NCBI GenBank assembly: GCA_034696485.1
Contig: JAQIWT010000131.1
Span: 1-32,748 of the forward strand
DNA from: Isohypsibius dastychi
Taxonomy: Eukaryota; Tardigrada; Eutardigrada; Parachela; Isohypsibiidae
DNA length: 32,748 nt
Direction of reading: 5' to 3'
Position 1 is the stretch's first letter. Each line of letters opens with the position of its first letter. Below, one piece after another: positions 16,463 through 30,551 of the stretch. A program made the translations under genes and the position numbers. The notes beneath the pieces were generated by a model. That model was not told the DNA's origin, did no database searches, and saw only the letters and a program-made list of their open reading frames with translations.

Positions 16463-17184
16463 GTCGATGCGTTTACAAATAATAAACCTACAAATAGAAG
16501 TTTGTCAGGTTCACTTTCGATCGAACAATCGACGCGTTGTTGCTGTTTAATAAAGATATCCAGTAGGTTTTGAGAGCTATTCCTGTTTGAAAGTTTGAAA
16601 CTCACCGAGTATGCTGAGATGTGAACGCTTCCGACCGGGCCATGATTTCAAAAACTAGTTCAGTTCGCTTCGGCGAACATGCGCAATTAAGAATGCATTG
16701 TTGCTTGATGGATATTCCGGTGATTAGAAAGGAAACAGGTTGTCTAGGGCTGGGGACATGGTGAAATCCGATAGAAAACAAATTAAGATCGGTGAAAGCC
16801 GAAGAGCCGAATTTTGAAAGGTCACCAAGAATTTGGTTGGAAATGACAGCTTAAAATGCCAGGTAAAACCGCAAAGCGATTGTAAGTGAAGTCTGCTCTT
16901 TTCGAATTCGACTGATGGTTGAGCTGAAATTTTCCTCCTTCATTTCACTCCCTTTGTTTCAAGTTATATGACATCCTGGCTTACCAGAATTCTTTTGATT
17001 ACCGCGCAAACAAGTAACTGGCACGTATGCGTGATGAATACGTTTCGGCCTCGCTATATTGAGATAGAATGGCCAGTGGTCATCGTGTTCATCTTGCAAA
17101 GGTTTTATCACCTTTTCTATCTATAGAAAAAATCTCGGATCTTAAGATAGATCGCCGAGATGAATTGCCTGTGATGATGAACTC

Positions 17185-17249
17185 CCAGCCTTCGCCTGGC
17201 CGCAAGAAATCCGGTTTTCACACCTCTGACCCGAAAACATCACAGGAAC
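17185..17249 (+). repeat. Dispersed repeat, copy 1
   Basis: A 65-bp block starting CCAGCCTTCGCCTGGC and ending CACAGGAAC. It is about 85% identical by eye to 19566-19631, in the same orientation. Similarity fades outside the block. Probably a fragment of a MITE or SINE-like element; class unknown. Confidence 0.7.
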
Positions 17250-19565
17250 TCAGGCAAATCAGCTCTAACTTCTCACCCCCTTGACGCTGAAATCATCTGG
17301 GTGAATTATCCCTCATCGAGTCGAGAAACTGAGAATGTATAATTTTAGGATTTGAGCGAATGCATTTCTGGACACGTCATGAATAGTTTTGTTTGACGAT
17401 AGTCTCTTTTTCCCCTATTGATTGGTTTGAAGTAAGGTTCTTTCCGAACTCCAAGAAAAAACGAAATCGTCTTTTGTGATAAAAAGATAATGCGCGCGTG
17501 GTTTTGTAATGGAATCTGACGGAAGTATGTTTTTAATATGAAATGTCATCGCTAAAAGCTCTGCAATCACCGGTTGAGATCTTCTCATCACAAAGTGGTT
17601 TTTCCCTTCTCCGCGCATATTAAACAGATCATATTTCATCTCATCGCATATTTTTAAAAATACGCGCCAAATGAGCGACCTAGATTTGCTCGGCATGTCG
17701 AGAAGATTATCAGCGCTGATACTTCTTACCTGAATTTCACGTGTTATTCTGTAAAAATGTGGTCTTGCTATTTGTTTTGCGTCAGCAACTTGTCCTTCAT
17801 GCCTCCCTATTGTGTCCATTTTATTCATATTGTGTCCATTTACAGTTGGCGATTGAACGGCAGTTTTGGGGCAACTTCATAATTGACTTTTGATGATCTC
17901 CTTAGCCAAAGAAACTGCAGACAGTTTGATTCTCTTTTTGACCATCTCGAACTGTTATCGTTCCAACCATCTTGACGTTCGAATAAAACCTAGAATGTGG
18001 AACCCCAACCTTTCAAAGCATGTGTCTTTCCGCTCATGGTAAAACAGGATCCGCAACAGGATTCGTTTTGCTTTCTCCATCTTTTCTCTGTGGAATCGAG
18101 CGCTTATAAAAACCGCAGTCACTAATGAAAAGATTATCACCCCAAATCAACCTATCTTTTGCATTCTTTGATCTTTTGTCTTTAAAATATCGTGTTTGCG
18201 AGGTTTACTTGTTGATTTCGACTGATTTCAGACAATGCTTTTTTTGCATGTTCTTCTTTGGATACCAACATTTCTTTGAATCAATCATGTTAAAGACTAT
18301 GACAACGACCTGATGACCTCTGTTTGCACTCCTGCATATTTTATCAGGGAGATAGCCGAGTCAGGTAGCAAAACTTTCCTGTGCACGCTCGACAAATTTC
18401 CTGTAATCAATTCAGCATGGGTCAATGTCTGTCAAGGCTCAATATGGCTGTACACGCACTAGCTAAATCGAGTTCAGCAAACTACCGTATTCCGGTATTC
18501 AACTATTGACCGATGATTATGGTCTGTGTTGGTGGATAAACGGCTGACTGGTAGGACCAGCTTAGTTATTCTATTAACGACAATTTGAACGGAAACGCGA
18601 AAGAAGTCTGCGTTGTTTTACAGCTGTCTACCAGGAGCCTTTTTGATTTCGCTCCCTCTATTGTAGGTTCTCGGGTCTGCTCGCTGAATTTCTTGTTGAC
18701 TGTTTTTCAAAACGCCAGTTTAATAATTCTGTTACCTGTGCGGCGTGCCAGGCCATAATGTGTAGGAAAATGTAATTTAGCGCAAGTAACGCATTTCGCA
18801 AAGGCTTTAATAACTTGAACTGCTTATCACGTATTTTCAATTACGAACTCGCAAGCGCAAATCCCCCAGAAGGGATTTGAATACCTGTGAGGTCACGGCT
18901 TTTAGGGTTGCCGCCCAGCACTATTTGATCGAACTCAAAAATTTCCTGTTGGAACATTGTTATTTCAGAATCTATGCACCACCGAGTGCTCATGTAACTT
19001 ACATTTTTGGAGCGCTTCTCATTTTCTGAATAACTATATGTTTGGTTTATTTTTACTGTGGTTGTAACGTCTGATAAACAATTATCAATTTGCAAAATAT
19101 TTTCTTTTTGCCAGTCACAATTTAATCTTCACTCATCCTGTCGTCCTGTTTATTCAGCTTCTTCACTCATCCCGCCTGCCTCTGTCAAGTTTTGGTCCGA
19201 ATTCCAGATAATCGAATGGGTACATGTGCGAGCTCGCTGCTATTTATAGTTTCTGTCGCCTCTGTGTTGCCGCGAGCTCACGATTAATTCAATGCAGTAG
19301 GTGGTCAACGGCAACACCGGGTAAACTGCTCGATTGCTCCGCTTTTGCTGCCCGACTATTGATAAACGCGTACCACCAGTCTTGTTTTGCTCTCAGACGC
19401 TGCAGTGCTATGTGCCCTCTCAGCTGCCTAGTAAGACCAAAGCCCTAATGAAGATTTTTGTTCGCGTATCTACTTCGTCTCAAGCTTGAACAAAGCAGAA
19501 TGTGTCAGAACCAGGCCCGAATTTCAACAAGATAGACCGATCGGGACCAATCCTATTATATACCT

Positions 19566-19631
19566 CCAGCCTTCGGCTGGGCGCATATAATCCGGTTTTC
19601 ATCACGTCTGACTCGAAAACCTCACAGGAAC
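19566..19631 (+). repeat. Dispersed repeat, copy 2
   Basis: A 66-bp block starting CCAGCCTTCGGCTGGG, which forms a small hairpin. It shares ATCCGGTTTTC and CGAAAAC...TCACAGGAAC with copy 1 at 17185-17249. Confidence 0.7.
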
Positions 19632-19956
19632 AAAAGTAAAATTAGCGGTGGACTCATAGCAGAAAGTCCATGATTTCGATTGAAGCAATGCGGTTCGCTG
19701 ACGGAATTACCTGATGCCCTTATTGTTGAATTTTCAATTTCCGAATTCTGAATTTTCGGTTTCAGTGTTTGAAAGGTGTGGCAGTGCCGATGTCATCCAA
19801 ACACCGGTCTCGTAGAAGTAGAAGAAGTAGAAGTTCCATACCTACCCCCAAGCCACTCGACCGTTCACTGTCACCTACTTGGACTTCGTGCTTTGTTAAA
19901 ATTGAATAGCGCACAAAATTTAGTGTTTGTGAGAATTTCGCAGAACGACGAAAGAC

Positions 19957-21263
<1,307 letters not shown>

Positions 21264-21453
21264 TTTTTTTAACTAATTGTTGCAAGCAAGACCGCTTCCT
21301 TTTTTTATCAGATTTAATTATAGTTCCGCCCAGTCTGTGTTAAGTGGGATTACACATAAATATAAACATATTGGACTAGAGATCACTTGCTGCCACCAGC
21401 TCCGCAGAGCATACATACAGAAAAACAACGAAACCATCCGTAGAGAAGCCAAT

Positions 21454-22307
21454 TCAGTTGTTAAGGACAGTCCGCCGGATGTAGACATTTCCTCTTTGCT
21501 GCATGACGGCTCTCTTCCATTTCGACATCTGCTCTCCAAATCTGTTTCTCAGCGAACGAGAATGCTCGCGATTATTCTGCTGAGGCCCCAGATAGTCCTT
21601 GATAAAAAATACATTTTGCTGATATCATAAAAAATCTGGAAGAAATGCCTTCGTACCTCATCCAAATGCTGTTCGTAGGAGACGGTGCTATCATCACTAA
21701 TAGACTTTCCTTTACACAGTCTTGCTTCGATTAGAAGATAAACCATATAAACCAGCAGCAAACCCGTCACAACAATGAAGCAAATTACAACGGCCTGCAA
21801 GAAGAGAAGAGCGATTAAAATAAAACTGAAAGGGAGAGATTTCAGCAGTTCACCTTGATTGTCCCAGAGTTCCGACTCTCGTGTTTGCACTGACAACGCG
21901 CACAAAATTCGCTTGGATCCTCCTTGCTGCCTTCGATCACCAAGCGGGGCAATATCACAAAGTCGCAGTTACTAAAAACGACGAGATGATTCCGTGCAAT
22001 TAAATTTGCAAAGTCAAAGAAAAATCAGAAGCATACCACTGCTCTGGTGGAACATTTTTAATAAACAACGCGCGTCCAGTGCCGTTGACACGTGGGCAGA
22101 CACATTTACATCTTTTATCTTCCGTTTTCGTTCCGTTAGTTGGGGCCTACCATCACAAATTCAGAATTATGCCAAAAGATGTTTCATCTCTCGAAAAGCT
22201 CAACTCACCTCGGTTGAATCAGTCGCACATACGGAAAGGATTACACAAATAGTCAGCAGGAGCGCAGTAGTAATGAAAGCTCCGTTGCCACATCCCAAGT
22301 ATGCCAT
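21454..22307 (-). CDS. TMEM9: TMEM9-family transmembrane protein (host gene)
   Basis: Five exons on the minus strand (22307-22209, 22146-22037, 21971-21854, 21794-21657, 21579-21454) join in frame to 196 aa; human TMEM9 is close in length. Seen in order: signal peptide (AFITTALLLTICVILSVCA), the Cys-rich luminal part with DKRCKCVCP, CNCDFVILP and EFCARCQCKHESRNSGTIK, one membrane span with VVTGLLLVYMVYLL, and a cytosolic tail ending in an SKWKRAVMQQRGNV-type conserved block. TMEM9 proteins reside in late endosomes and lysosomes, where they have been linked to proton pumping and chloride exchangers (family knowledge). It is tail-to-tail with thymidylate synthase, 190 bp apart. Confidence 0.9.
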
Positions 22308-22920
22308 TTTAGATGCAAATGCAAAGAAAATTCACCAGAACTGGATTGTTGTGGTTTGTCGTCTGACAAAACAGAAAACTGGAATTCCGTGTTCCCGAAT
22401 GGGAGGGTATGTTGTGTTTTACAAAAAGCGGCTTCCATCACTCAATTTTCTATCAATCAAAAGTTTCTTTTAGCAAGTTCGTGGGACTTGAATCAGCTCG
22501 GCAGCCCGACCGATACTGGTGCTGGTCTATTAACTTCTTATTAGGAAGCTATGACCTTATTATGACCTTATTAACATAAATTCACAATATGAATGCAGGC
22601 ACTGCTGTGTCATGTTTCTGGGAGTCCGAGAACCGGCGGGCAGATGACAAAGGCCTAATCGGATTCATGATTCATGGATGATTGAACAAAAACATTTGAA
22701 CGAATGAAAGACTGACAATTCAAATCATACGATTTGTTTAGTATCTCAGTACAAGTGGATGACGCAGAAATAAGTCAGGCTGCATTGCAAGAGAGGCCTC
22801 AACGCAAAAAAGAACTCGGATTCAATTTTCATCATAGAACGCAGTCATAAAGCCGTAAAATTGGAACTCCCGCTGAGAAAAAGTAAAACAAAATAATTCC
22901 TTTGCGTCATAAGCTACTTT
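22308..22920. other. Intergenic region between TMEM9 and SIN3
   Basis: About 610 bp holding the presumed TMEM9 promoter and the SIN3 3' flank. A tandem ATGACCTTATT duplication occurs near 22551-22572. No convincing coding exon is seen. Confidence 0.5.
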
Positions 22921-25900
22921 TCATGAACTCTCAGCAGAAGGTTTCTTTCTCGATCCCCTCGCCTTCGGTTCCACGTCGGTTTCGGTGTCATCGCCATCAG
23001 AGCTATCCGAATCAGCGGCAGTATCATCTTCCTTTTCCGCCTGTCCAGGAGCTTCTTCCTGCTCCGCCTCAACAATCCAAAACGGCTTCACATTCTCCAA
23101 CCGTTCAGATTCATCCGATTTGCAGACATGATAAACAAAGTAAGGCGGATCGACACTGTTTCCTTGCTTGAACCGATTCAGACCCTCTCGCATCTGACTC
23201 AAGAACATCTTATGCTTTTCCTGGGTTATTGACGCTTTCTTGGACCATTTATCCGACAGATATCGCTTGAAAGCGAGCGTTCTCTTCTGTGTGACGCGTC
23301 GGTGGCTCTGCAAAAACAAACATAAATTCAACTACATGTTTCTCTAGGACGTCTTTGCCTCGATTGCGATATCCGTAATTATTTGACAACTTACCTCTGT
23401 GGCGTTCTGGAGAGCGCCCCGACGATACACGACCCATGAGGTGTTCGGAGCACGATCATCCTTCAGTCCCAGAATATCTTCACTTTCAATCTGAGATCGG
23501 ATGTTGAGAGTCATCAACCAAGTCTTGTCATCCAGCGACAAGTCAGTGGTCACTTCCGGATCAGAGAGTTTAGTCACGTCAAGATTCATATCCTCGTCTT
23601 CTTCTTCCTCCTCATCCTCCAGAGCTCTCGAAGACTGTTTCCGATGACGAGAAAGCTGCCGATGTTGCCTGGAATGAAACAAACAATTAAAACCTTATGA
23701 CAACAAAAGCAATCCCAGAAAGACGTGGCTTCGGATATTTATTCTGTGGCGTTCAAATTCACCTTGTAATAAAAACAGGTGTCCGAAGCAGCAATTTCTC
23801 CTTAACTGCTTCATCAAGATTAGTTGCCGCTGAATAATATGCCAGGAAGTCTTTCCAGTTGCGGCAGAGCGGCTGTTGGTCTTCCGGCTCTTCGGAGTCA
23901 ATGAGGTCCACAGTCACTCTTCCCGAGTCCAAAACCACAATCTTAAAACAATTCTGTTCTTTCAAGAACTCAGCAACTTTGTTTTCATATTGCTTCTCCG
24001 ACTCCATTCTTTCCGGTGCCGTAGACAATAGACCTCCCGCTCCCCCTACGCTCCTTGCATCATCCCAAAATCCACGAATGGTTTTTGCTCGTTCTTGGTT
24101 CACAATATGGTGGAGCTATACAAATTACACGTTTTAGCAAAGAAATTCCGAGTCTTGGTAAATAAAACTCTACCTGGCGACAAACACTTTGTATCAATCG
24201 GTCCAAAGTGAAACTTAAATATGCATCTTTCCGAAATATTTCTCGCATTTCATCCTCATAAGTCCCCGGGTCAATATTACCATCCAGCAGCTTCAAAAGC
24301 CGGTCCACAAAGACGATCCAGAATTTCTCGACGGGAATGTCCAACTTCGGTTTGCAAGCTTTGCTGACAATATAAGACGGTGTCTGCGGTTTACCTGATG
24401 TAACCGTTAGAAGCTGCTCGAAGCTTTTGTAAAGAATATTCAGCCGTTCGCAGAGGATCTGATGGTATCGGACGAATAAGAAGAAGGGTGAATTCCCATA
24501 TATCAACAGGTAATTCTTTTCATCCACTGGCAGATCAGCTCCGGCTCCATTCAACTTCCGAATAATACGATCACGATTCTGCTCCCTTTTTCTCGTTTCA
24601 CTCATCAGATCTTCTTCAATCTGCGCATCCGGCGCTCTGAGATCTCCAGAATACTGACATAGTTCCGGCCAGGGTAGCGGAGCAATAGGAAATTCCCTCA
24701 TTCCAGTTGAACGAAACTTTTTGGTGTCGCTGCTGAAATCATTCCCCTCGTCATCCGATGCGTCCGACTTATGATCTCGTCGGCGTTTCCGGTTTCCAGA
24801 TGAGAAATCATCTTCCGCACTCGATGGAGAAAACCGCGGTATCATGACTGAATTTCCAGCTGCTTTGTCTAAAAACAATCACAGTGTTGCAGTATTACTG
24901 CTTTTGGTGAAATATAATTCTAACTAACCAGGAACAGTTTCGTCATCACTCGAGTCGCCGGAATCTTTGAACTCGCTCGAGTCAGGAAGTTTCAAAGACC
25001 GGAACCCATACTCAAGTAGAAATTTGTTCATTTGTTTCTTATCCGATTTTGCGAACGCGGTACATTGCTTGATGTAGCGGAGAATGAAGAAGGTGGCGTC
25101 ATCCATGATGAGAAGCGGTCTGGGATATCTGATCGTCAAATGCGGCTTACTATCCGTGGTCCGACCGGTCACTTCTGTTCCAGCATTACGACTGTCCAAG
25201 TTAGACCCTTCAGCCTTCTGTTTCTTGGGGTCAGATATTTTTGCCGCCGCATCGATTCTTTCATTATAAATCTTTTCCATTTCGTGGACCAGATGTCGCG
25301 ATCGCAGAAAACGAACGTCGGTAGCCTTGAAAGTCGCTCCTTTGTAGTCGCCAATTTTCGATGCGTTCTTCTGAGCTTGCTCCATCCAAATTTCACCCAT
25401 TGCATTCTGCACTCGAATCCACTGAGCATGTTTCTGACGCAGTCTAAAGCGTCAATTGTTAACATACACTTGTACTCAAAAACAATTTGCGTTTAGTATT
25501 CACCTTTCAAGTACAGTGGGTATGGAAGAGGATGGGTTATGGAGCAAGTGACTCATGATCGTTGGAGCGCTGTCGGTATAGAGCCTGAAAAGCAATCGGT
25601 AAACTGAATTCTATTGAAGATGATCTGAAAATCCCGTACTTAGTGACGATTCGCCGATGCAGATAGGCCTCTTCCCACAGTGATTTTCTTCCATGATGTC
25701 CACCAGCTTGAACACCTTCCATTATGTACGACATGGCGTCGATGGCGGCCTCAGCCCCTGCCAGCAGCATATCCATTTCATACTTCTCATCCTCACACTT
25801 GAACATGACTTCTTCAGCAGAATTCTTCTTTGCGATCAGGAATTGTGAGCCTTCTGAGAAAATAGGGCAGGATATGTATTTATCATTCAGGACCTCTAGA

Positions 25901-28900
25901 TCTAGCGGCGTAGATCCCGAGCTTTTCAAGCGGGGTAAGGTTTCCGGTCGAATTCTGTAACTTCGGCTTTCGGTGAACCGTTCGAACGCTTTAAAATCTG
26001 TTCAAAAAGCATCTTGAATCGAGAATCAATTACTAAAAAAAACGCTTACCAGTTTCCGCCACTCTGTTGTCGTATTCCTTTACCCGACTGAAATTATTTC
26101 GCCGATATTCGCTGTCAGAATAACCATTCCTCGCCACACTTGTTTCTTCAACAGATTCGGCTCCCGGTCTCACAACGGCTTTTGTTTGCAACAGTGTAGC
26201 AAACTCCTGAACAAGTTTAGGTTTGTGATGAAGAAGTTTTTCCATAATTTCCAGCAATTTCCCTTTGGTAATGGCACGACTTGTGTAAGTTTCAAAAATT
26301 TTGATGACGCAGGTGAAAACATTCGCGGGGACAGCTCGCCGAATCCGGTCAACCAGTGAGAAATTATCCAACGTGGTAAAACTTAAGGCTTCCGCAGGAG
26401 AAACAAGTCTCGTCTTTTGGAAACTCTGAAATACAAACTGGTTAAAACAGCCTTCAGAAATGTTTTCAAATGACTACAACCTTGCTCGGAGACAAAAGCC
26501 GCTTGTTCTTCCTACGAAAGGCCGGTATGGCGAAAGGCACGCGATAAATTTGACGCTTTCCTTTAGGCAACTTGGAGACGATCTCTTCCGGACTGCTGAC
26601 ATCTTCAACCGGACGTTGTATTATCTGCTTGCTAGCTTTGACTTGATTCTGCGGTTGAGCGTTCTGCCCCTCTTCATTCCTGCTTCTGTGGGGCTTTTCA
26701 ACTGCACCGTTCTTAACAAACTTTCTCGAAGAATCAATCGATTCGGATTTCCTAAGCTCCTTGTTCGCATTCTTGTTGAATCTCCGTGATGGCGATCTCA
26801 TAGATTCCGCAAGTTCTTGTTTCATCTTATCTTTATAAACTCGTGTTCGCCGATCGAGTTTCGATGGTTTGGCGTCAGGATCGTCTCTGGAACTCTGACG
26901 CCTGGACGATTTATCTGATTTCATTCTTCCTCCAGACTTATTTGACTTATTCTGTCCACGAGATGAAGAACCGGTGGGCAACTGTGGGGAAGAACTATGG
27001 CTTCGGCTAGGAGAGACAGATCGATTTCCAACTGAAACTTGCGAAATCATCGGCCCAGCCTAAAACACATTAGAAAAACGGCGATAAGTCAGCAAGGTTG
27101 AAAAATTCAAGTTATGTGTAAGTCTTACCATTGCACAAGCGTTCGGCAAGAACCGGCTGAAATCATCCATCAGATCAGTATGATCATTGAAGAGCCGACC
27201 AACTTCCTTGAAAACATCAGTTTCGTCAAGTGGCTTATCGCCAGTTAAACGAATCTGTGAAAATATAACTCTGTGCCAGTTTTATTCGGAAGCCGATCAG
27301 AACATACCTTCCCCTGATAGGCGTGAAGAATCTCCAAGAACTTCTTGTACCTGGTCGGTTCGTCGTTAAAACGAGCCTATATTCATAGACTCTAAATCTA
27401 TGGACAAATTTCGAAACGCCTTTGTGAATTACCTTTATTTTGTTCACGTAGCTTATCGCGTAATCGAACTCCACGCCTTTGGAAGTCGCAGACGGTGTGG
27501 AAGTGCGAGGAACCGACTGACGACCACTTTCAGAAGCAGCTTTGGCCATATCTGCCGTCGAGCACAAAATGTCCATCTCTGACTGCAAATAGGCGCTTGC
27601 TTCCGGCTCATGCGCGGCACTGGATGGCTCTTCGGTTGATTTACTACTGTCGTCATCAGATTCGGCAGAAACAGTCGATGTGGGAGACTGGGATTTCGTG
27701 CGAGATGATGATGGTGGCTCTTCTTCCGGCGGAATAGGTATCGGACTCGGAGGTCGCATGATATCTGATAATGTCAGTACCTGATTTCCCGGCACCATAA
27801 CTCGCACCTGAGAAAAAATCGACCATTCACAACAAGTTGTACATTATTCACAACAAGTAGCATATTCGTAAATGATATGCAGAATTCAGAAAATATCGCA
27901 GTTTTCAGCTCTTTTACCATATCATCACTTCCAATCTCGATCTTGTAACCATGCGGCAAGAAGGCATTGAACCCAACAATCAATTCGCGATGGCCGTGAA
28001 ACAGATTAGCGACACGGTTGATAACGCCAGGTGTATCGAGACTCTGTGACTTGAATTCCTTCATGATGTCCAGGAAATCGTTGTAGACTTTTGGCTTGTG
28101 AAGAAAGATCACCTTGACACGATCCAGATAGCACAGAGCATCTTCCACCTTCAAACGAGGATGATTTGAAATTAGACCATGTGAAACTGCTCTGGAATCC
28201 ATCTGTAAAACAGTAACCTTAGGGGCAATGGCACTGGTTACTACAGATGACCGATAACAATCACGAACAACGACGAAAACCGTGCTTCATTACGTAGTTT
28301 AAATTACAAGCAGTTGAAGGAAACGAATTTCGTTTGAAGTTGTTTTAATCTCATTCTTACCTGCTGTTTCTCCGGACTGTTTCTCTTCCTACAACATTAA
28401 TCTCTCTGTGTTTGTGGAATACATAGCTTCTTAAAAAAACCTCACCTGCTATTTCCAGATTCTAAGCCTCTCGGACTGACTCTGCCCGAACTTGAGTTTC
28501 CCATCGCAGTATTGATAACATGGCCTGCGAACTGCGTCATAAGAGAATCTGTCGACATTTCCATCGAAGCTGCATTCGAAGGGACATGCCTGGACTGCAC
28601 ATTTCCCGGTTCCTTTTTGATTGCCATTACAGTCGAATCAGACGAAACAGAATCTGTGGGAAGTGGAAGAGGAGGAGGAATATCCATCATGGGATTTGGA
28701 GAGGCTACGGGCAAGATATTCGATGATAACGTCGGAAATCCAGCAGGTGAGACAAATGGAGGCAGAGTATTCGGAATTAAAATTTTGGATTCGGATGGTT
28801 GAAAGTATTTCTCTGCTCGGTTAAAAACCGGAGCTTGAACAGACGAAGACCCGCTACTGCTGAGGTTCTTGCTTTCTGGGGATGAATTCGTAGTTTTTGC

Positions 28901-28975
28901 AGCAACCAGCAATCCAGGTTCAGGTTCGGTGGACGATAAATTTACGGCTGACGCTTCGTCAGAATGAAAATCCAT
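22921..28975 (-). CDS. SIN3: SIN3 transcriptional corepressor scaffold (host gene)
   Basis: Scaffold of the SIN3-HDAC complex. Fifteen minus-strand exons join in frame to 1,676 aa: 28975-28446, 28388-28361, 28202-27918, 27807-27433, 27376-27308, 27254-27129, 27059-26481, 26425-26050, 25997-25640, 25584-25504, 25443-24929, 24868-24174, 24115-23763, 23668-23395, 23307-22921. PAH1 is in exon 3 ([35 protein letters not shown]). PAH2 spans exons 4-6 ([24 protein letters not shown]). A divergent PAH3 is in exon 8. The HDAC-interaction/Sin3 corepressor region begins in exon 9 ([29 protein letters not shown]) and runs through [13 protein letters not shown] and [15 protein letters not shown]. The C-terminal domain ends in an acidic, basic tail. 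Long Ser/Arg-rich disorder lies in exon 7. Confidence 0.93.
28361..28388 (-). other. SIN3: 28-nt microexon of SIN3
   Basis: Flanked by an AG acceptor (28390-28389) and a GTAAGA donor (28360 onward). It bridges exon 1 (phase 2) to exon 3 (phase 0) without a frame break, adding [10 protein letters not shown]-type residues ahead of PAH1. Confidence 0.7.
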
Positions 28976-29049
28976 AGTGCACGGCGTCAGGTGTCTTTGC
29001 AGATCAAAATTTCACATGAATAAACTCGACTTGCAAGTTGCAACAACGT

Positions 29050-29376
29050 TCATTTGTTGTGATGCGATTTATGTGTCATCGTTTTGAAAATGCAAGTTAC
29101 AGCGGCCAGAACATGAGCACCAATCAGGATCGGTATAACCTTGCTCAGCCAACGGTAGTTTCGTTTTGTAATGTTGGGCGGGTTTTCTATAGCGTCATGC
29201 AGTTCGTTCCATCCGACAGATGGTGCGTAAGTTTGTGAATAGATGGCGCTGTGCCGCACTTTTCTAAACGAATGTATTTCAGTTTTTAGGTTCCTTCTCT
29301 TGATAAACAGTTTTGTTCGTGTCGCTTTTATTGCCAACTCAAGAAGATAAAAAGGATTTGCGTACAGTTTCAACAA
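29050..29376 (-). CDS. Small putative membrane protein, unknown
   Basis: 108 aa. The N-terminus is basic and amphipathic and could be a mitochondrial presequence. The C-terminal third has a single hydrophobic span (VIPILIGAHVLAAVTCIF) with a short basic tail. The segment before it (VGWNELHDAIENPPNITKRNYRW) is compositionally protein-like. I do not recognise the family; a small inner-membrane subunit is one guess. It ends 74 bp before the SIN3 start codon on the same strand. Upstream exons or a different start are possible. Confidence 0.45.
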   Translation of the reverse strand: MLKLYANPFYLLELAIKATRTKLFIKRRNLKTEIHSFRKVRHSAIYSQTYAPSVGWNELHDAIENPPNITKRNYRWLSKVIPILIGAHVLAAVTCIFKTMTHKSHHNK

Positions 29377-30551
29377 CCCCAGCTAGGAGTTGTTGCTCGA
29401 CCCTAAATATAGAACGCAGTCAGGCAACCTACGTTTTCGATGTGGAATTTTGGCAAATGTTTTCTACCCGGCATTTCACACAACAGGTTTTAGCTATTGA
29501 TAAATAGTCTGTTCTAGATAGTTATAATGTTATAAAATATATATAATATAAATATATAATGTTATATAGTTCTAGAATGTTATAAATAGAGTTCTTGCAA
29601 TTAAATTAAACTATTACTGGGTTAGCGTATTCCGGCTTTGAGTGGTCGCAATCCGGAAAGCAAACGAGGACTGTGGAAGACTGATGGTCGAACATAAATC
29701 GCTGAAAACATTACCATCAAGACATGAATTGTGACATCAGAAATGTTGTATTAATGGGCAGCTGGATACAAAGACAAGCTCATCGAGTGTACATCATGCC
29801 ACTCTATGCACCGGAAACTCTCTGGTTTCTAACTTCGATGAGGCCTCAATTTTTACGATCCTACTTAATCACTGAGCTCACACAACATCATCCCTGTCAT
29901 CTTTCAAAAGTTGAAACATTGTTCGATGCTGTGACTCAACTTGAGTAATTCAGAAGCTACTTTTTTCCCTTCGAAACCAAAACAGGTTCGCCAAAAACAA
30001 GTGCTGGGAACTTTTTTGTTGCCAAACATGTGTCGGCGCATTACGAGGGTATTATTAATTACAAGAGTGTCCGAGCTTGATACCCCATTCAGTATCGATT
30101 ATTCTCGTCATCTTCTCTCGCCGACTTGATGGGATATCACCATCCGACTAGCTCCCAAGCATCATTCTCTAACAGCAAGTGACCTTTCCCCTTTCTTCCC
30201 AATGGATTCTTTTGATAAATTTTCCAGAGGCGCAGATTCATCTTGGTCAGAAAATCAAGTTATTTATCGATACGCAACAGTATCAAAAGCAACTGCCAAA
30301 GTGATTGATTCATGTTCAGAATATTGCCAAAGAAAAAGGTTCAGACAGGCGAAAGCAAAGAATAACTCAATTAGGTGCAATGGCACTGGCAATGCAAAGT
30401 TTGTTTGAATTGTCATGTAAATCGCGGATGATTTGAGTCAATTATTGTATAAAAGAAGGATAGGATAGGCTTTTATCCAGAGGGAAAGTGATATCGATAT
30501 GGCTCGGATTTTCAACGAACATGTGGTCTTATATACGGTTAACTAGCTTCT
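29377..30551. other. Non-coding stretch with AT-rich repeat
   Basis: Only short unrecognised frames. An AT-rich block at about 29514-29591 has two TCTAGA-flanked, TTATAATGTTATA-type units around a run of TATATAATATAAATATA, probably slippage or a small hairpin element. Confidence 0.45.

Larger units (their letters stand above)
16606..19956. other. Non-coding host DNA with repeat remnants
   Basis: About 3.3 kb with only short, unrecognised open frames on both strands. It contains two copies of a diverged dispersed repeat (17185-17249 and 19566-19631), and a short duplication of ATTGTGTCCATTT near 17807-17839. The last few hundred bases lead into the thymidylate synthase gene. Nothing else can be supported. 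Confidence 0.6.

Noticed and set aside
13600-16720. Harbinger terminal inverted repeats
   Set aside because: I compared both flanks by eye and found only short shared words such as CATGGCC; not enough to define ends.
17415-17828. 137-aa open frame on the minus strand
   Set aside because: No recognised domain, no promoter, AT-rich region with a nearby short duplication; not better than chance.
18841-18930. tRNA-like sequence on the minus strand (ATTCAAATCCC and a GC-rich arm)
   Set aside because: The B-box-like part has an insertion and no full cloverleaf or acceptor stem forms by eye.
29724-30408. Short plus-strand frames
   Set aside because: No domain, no splice support and no similarity I recognise.
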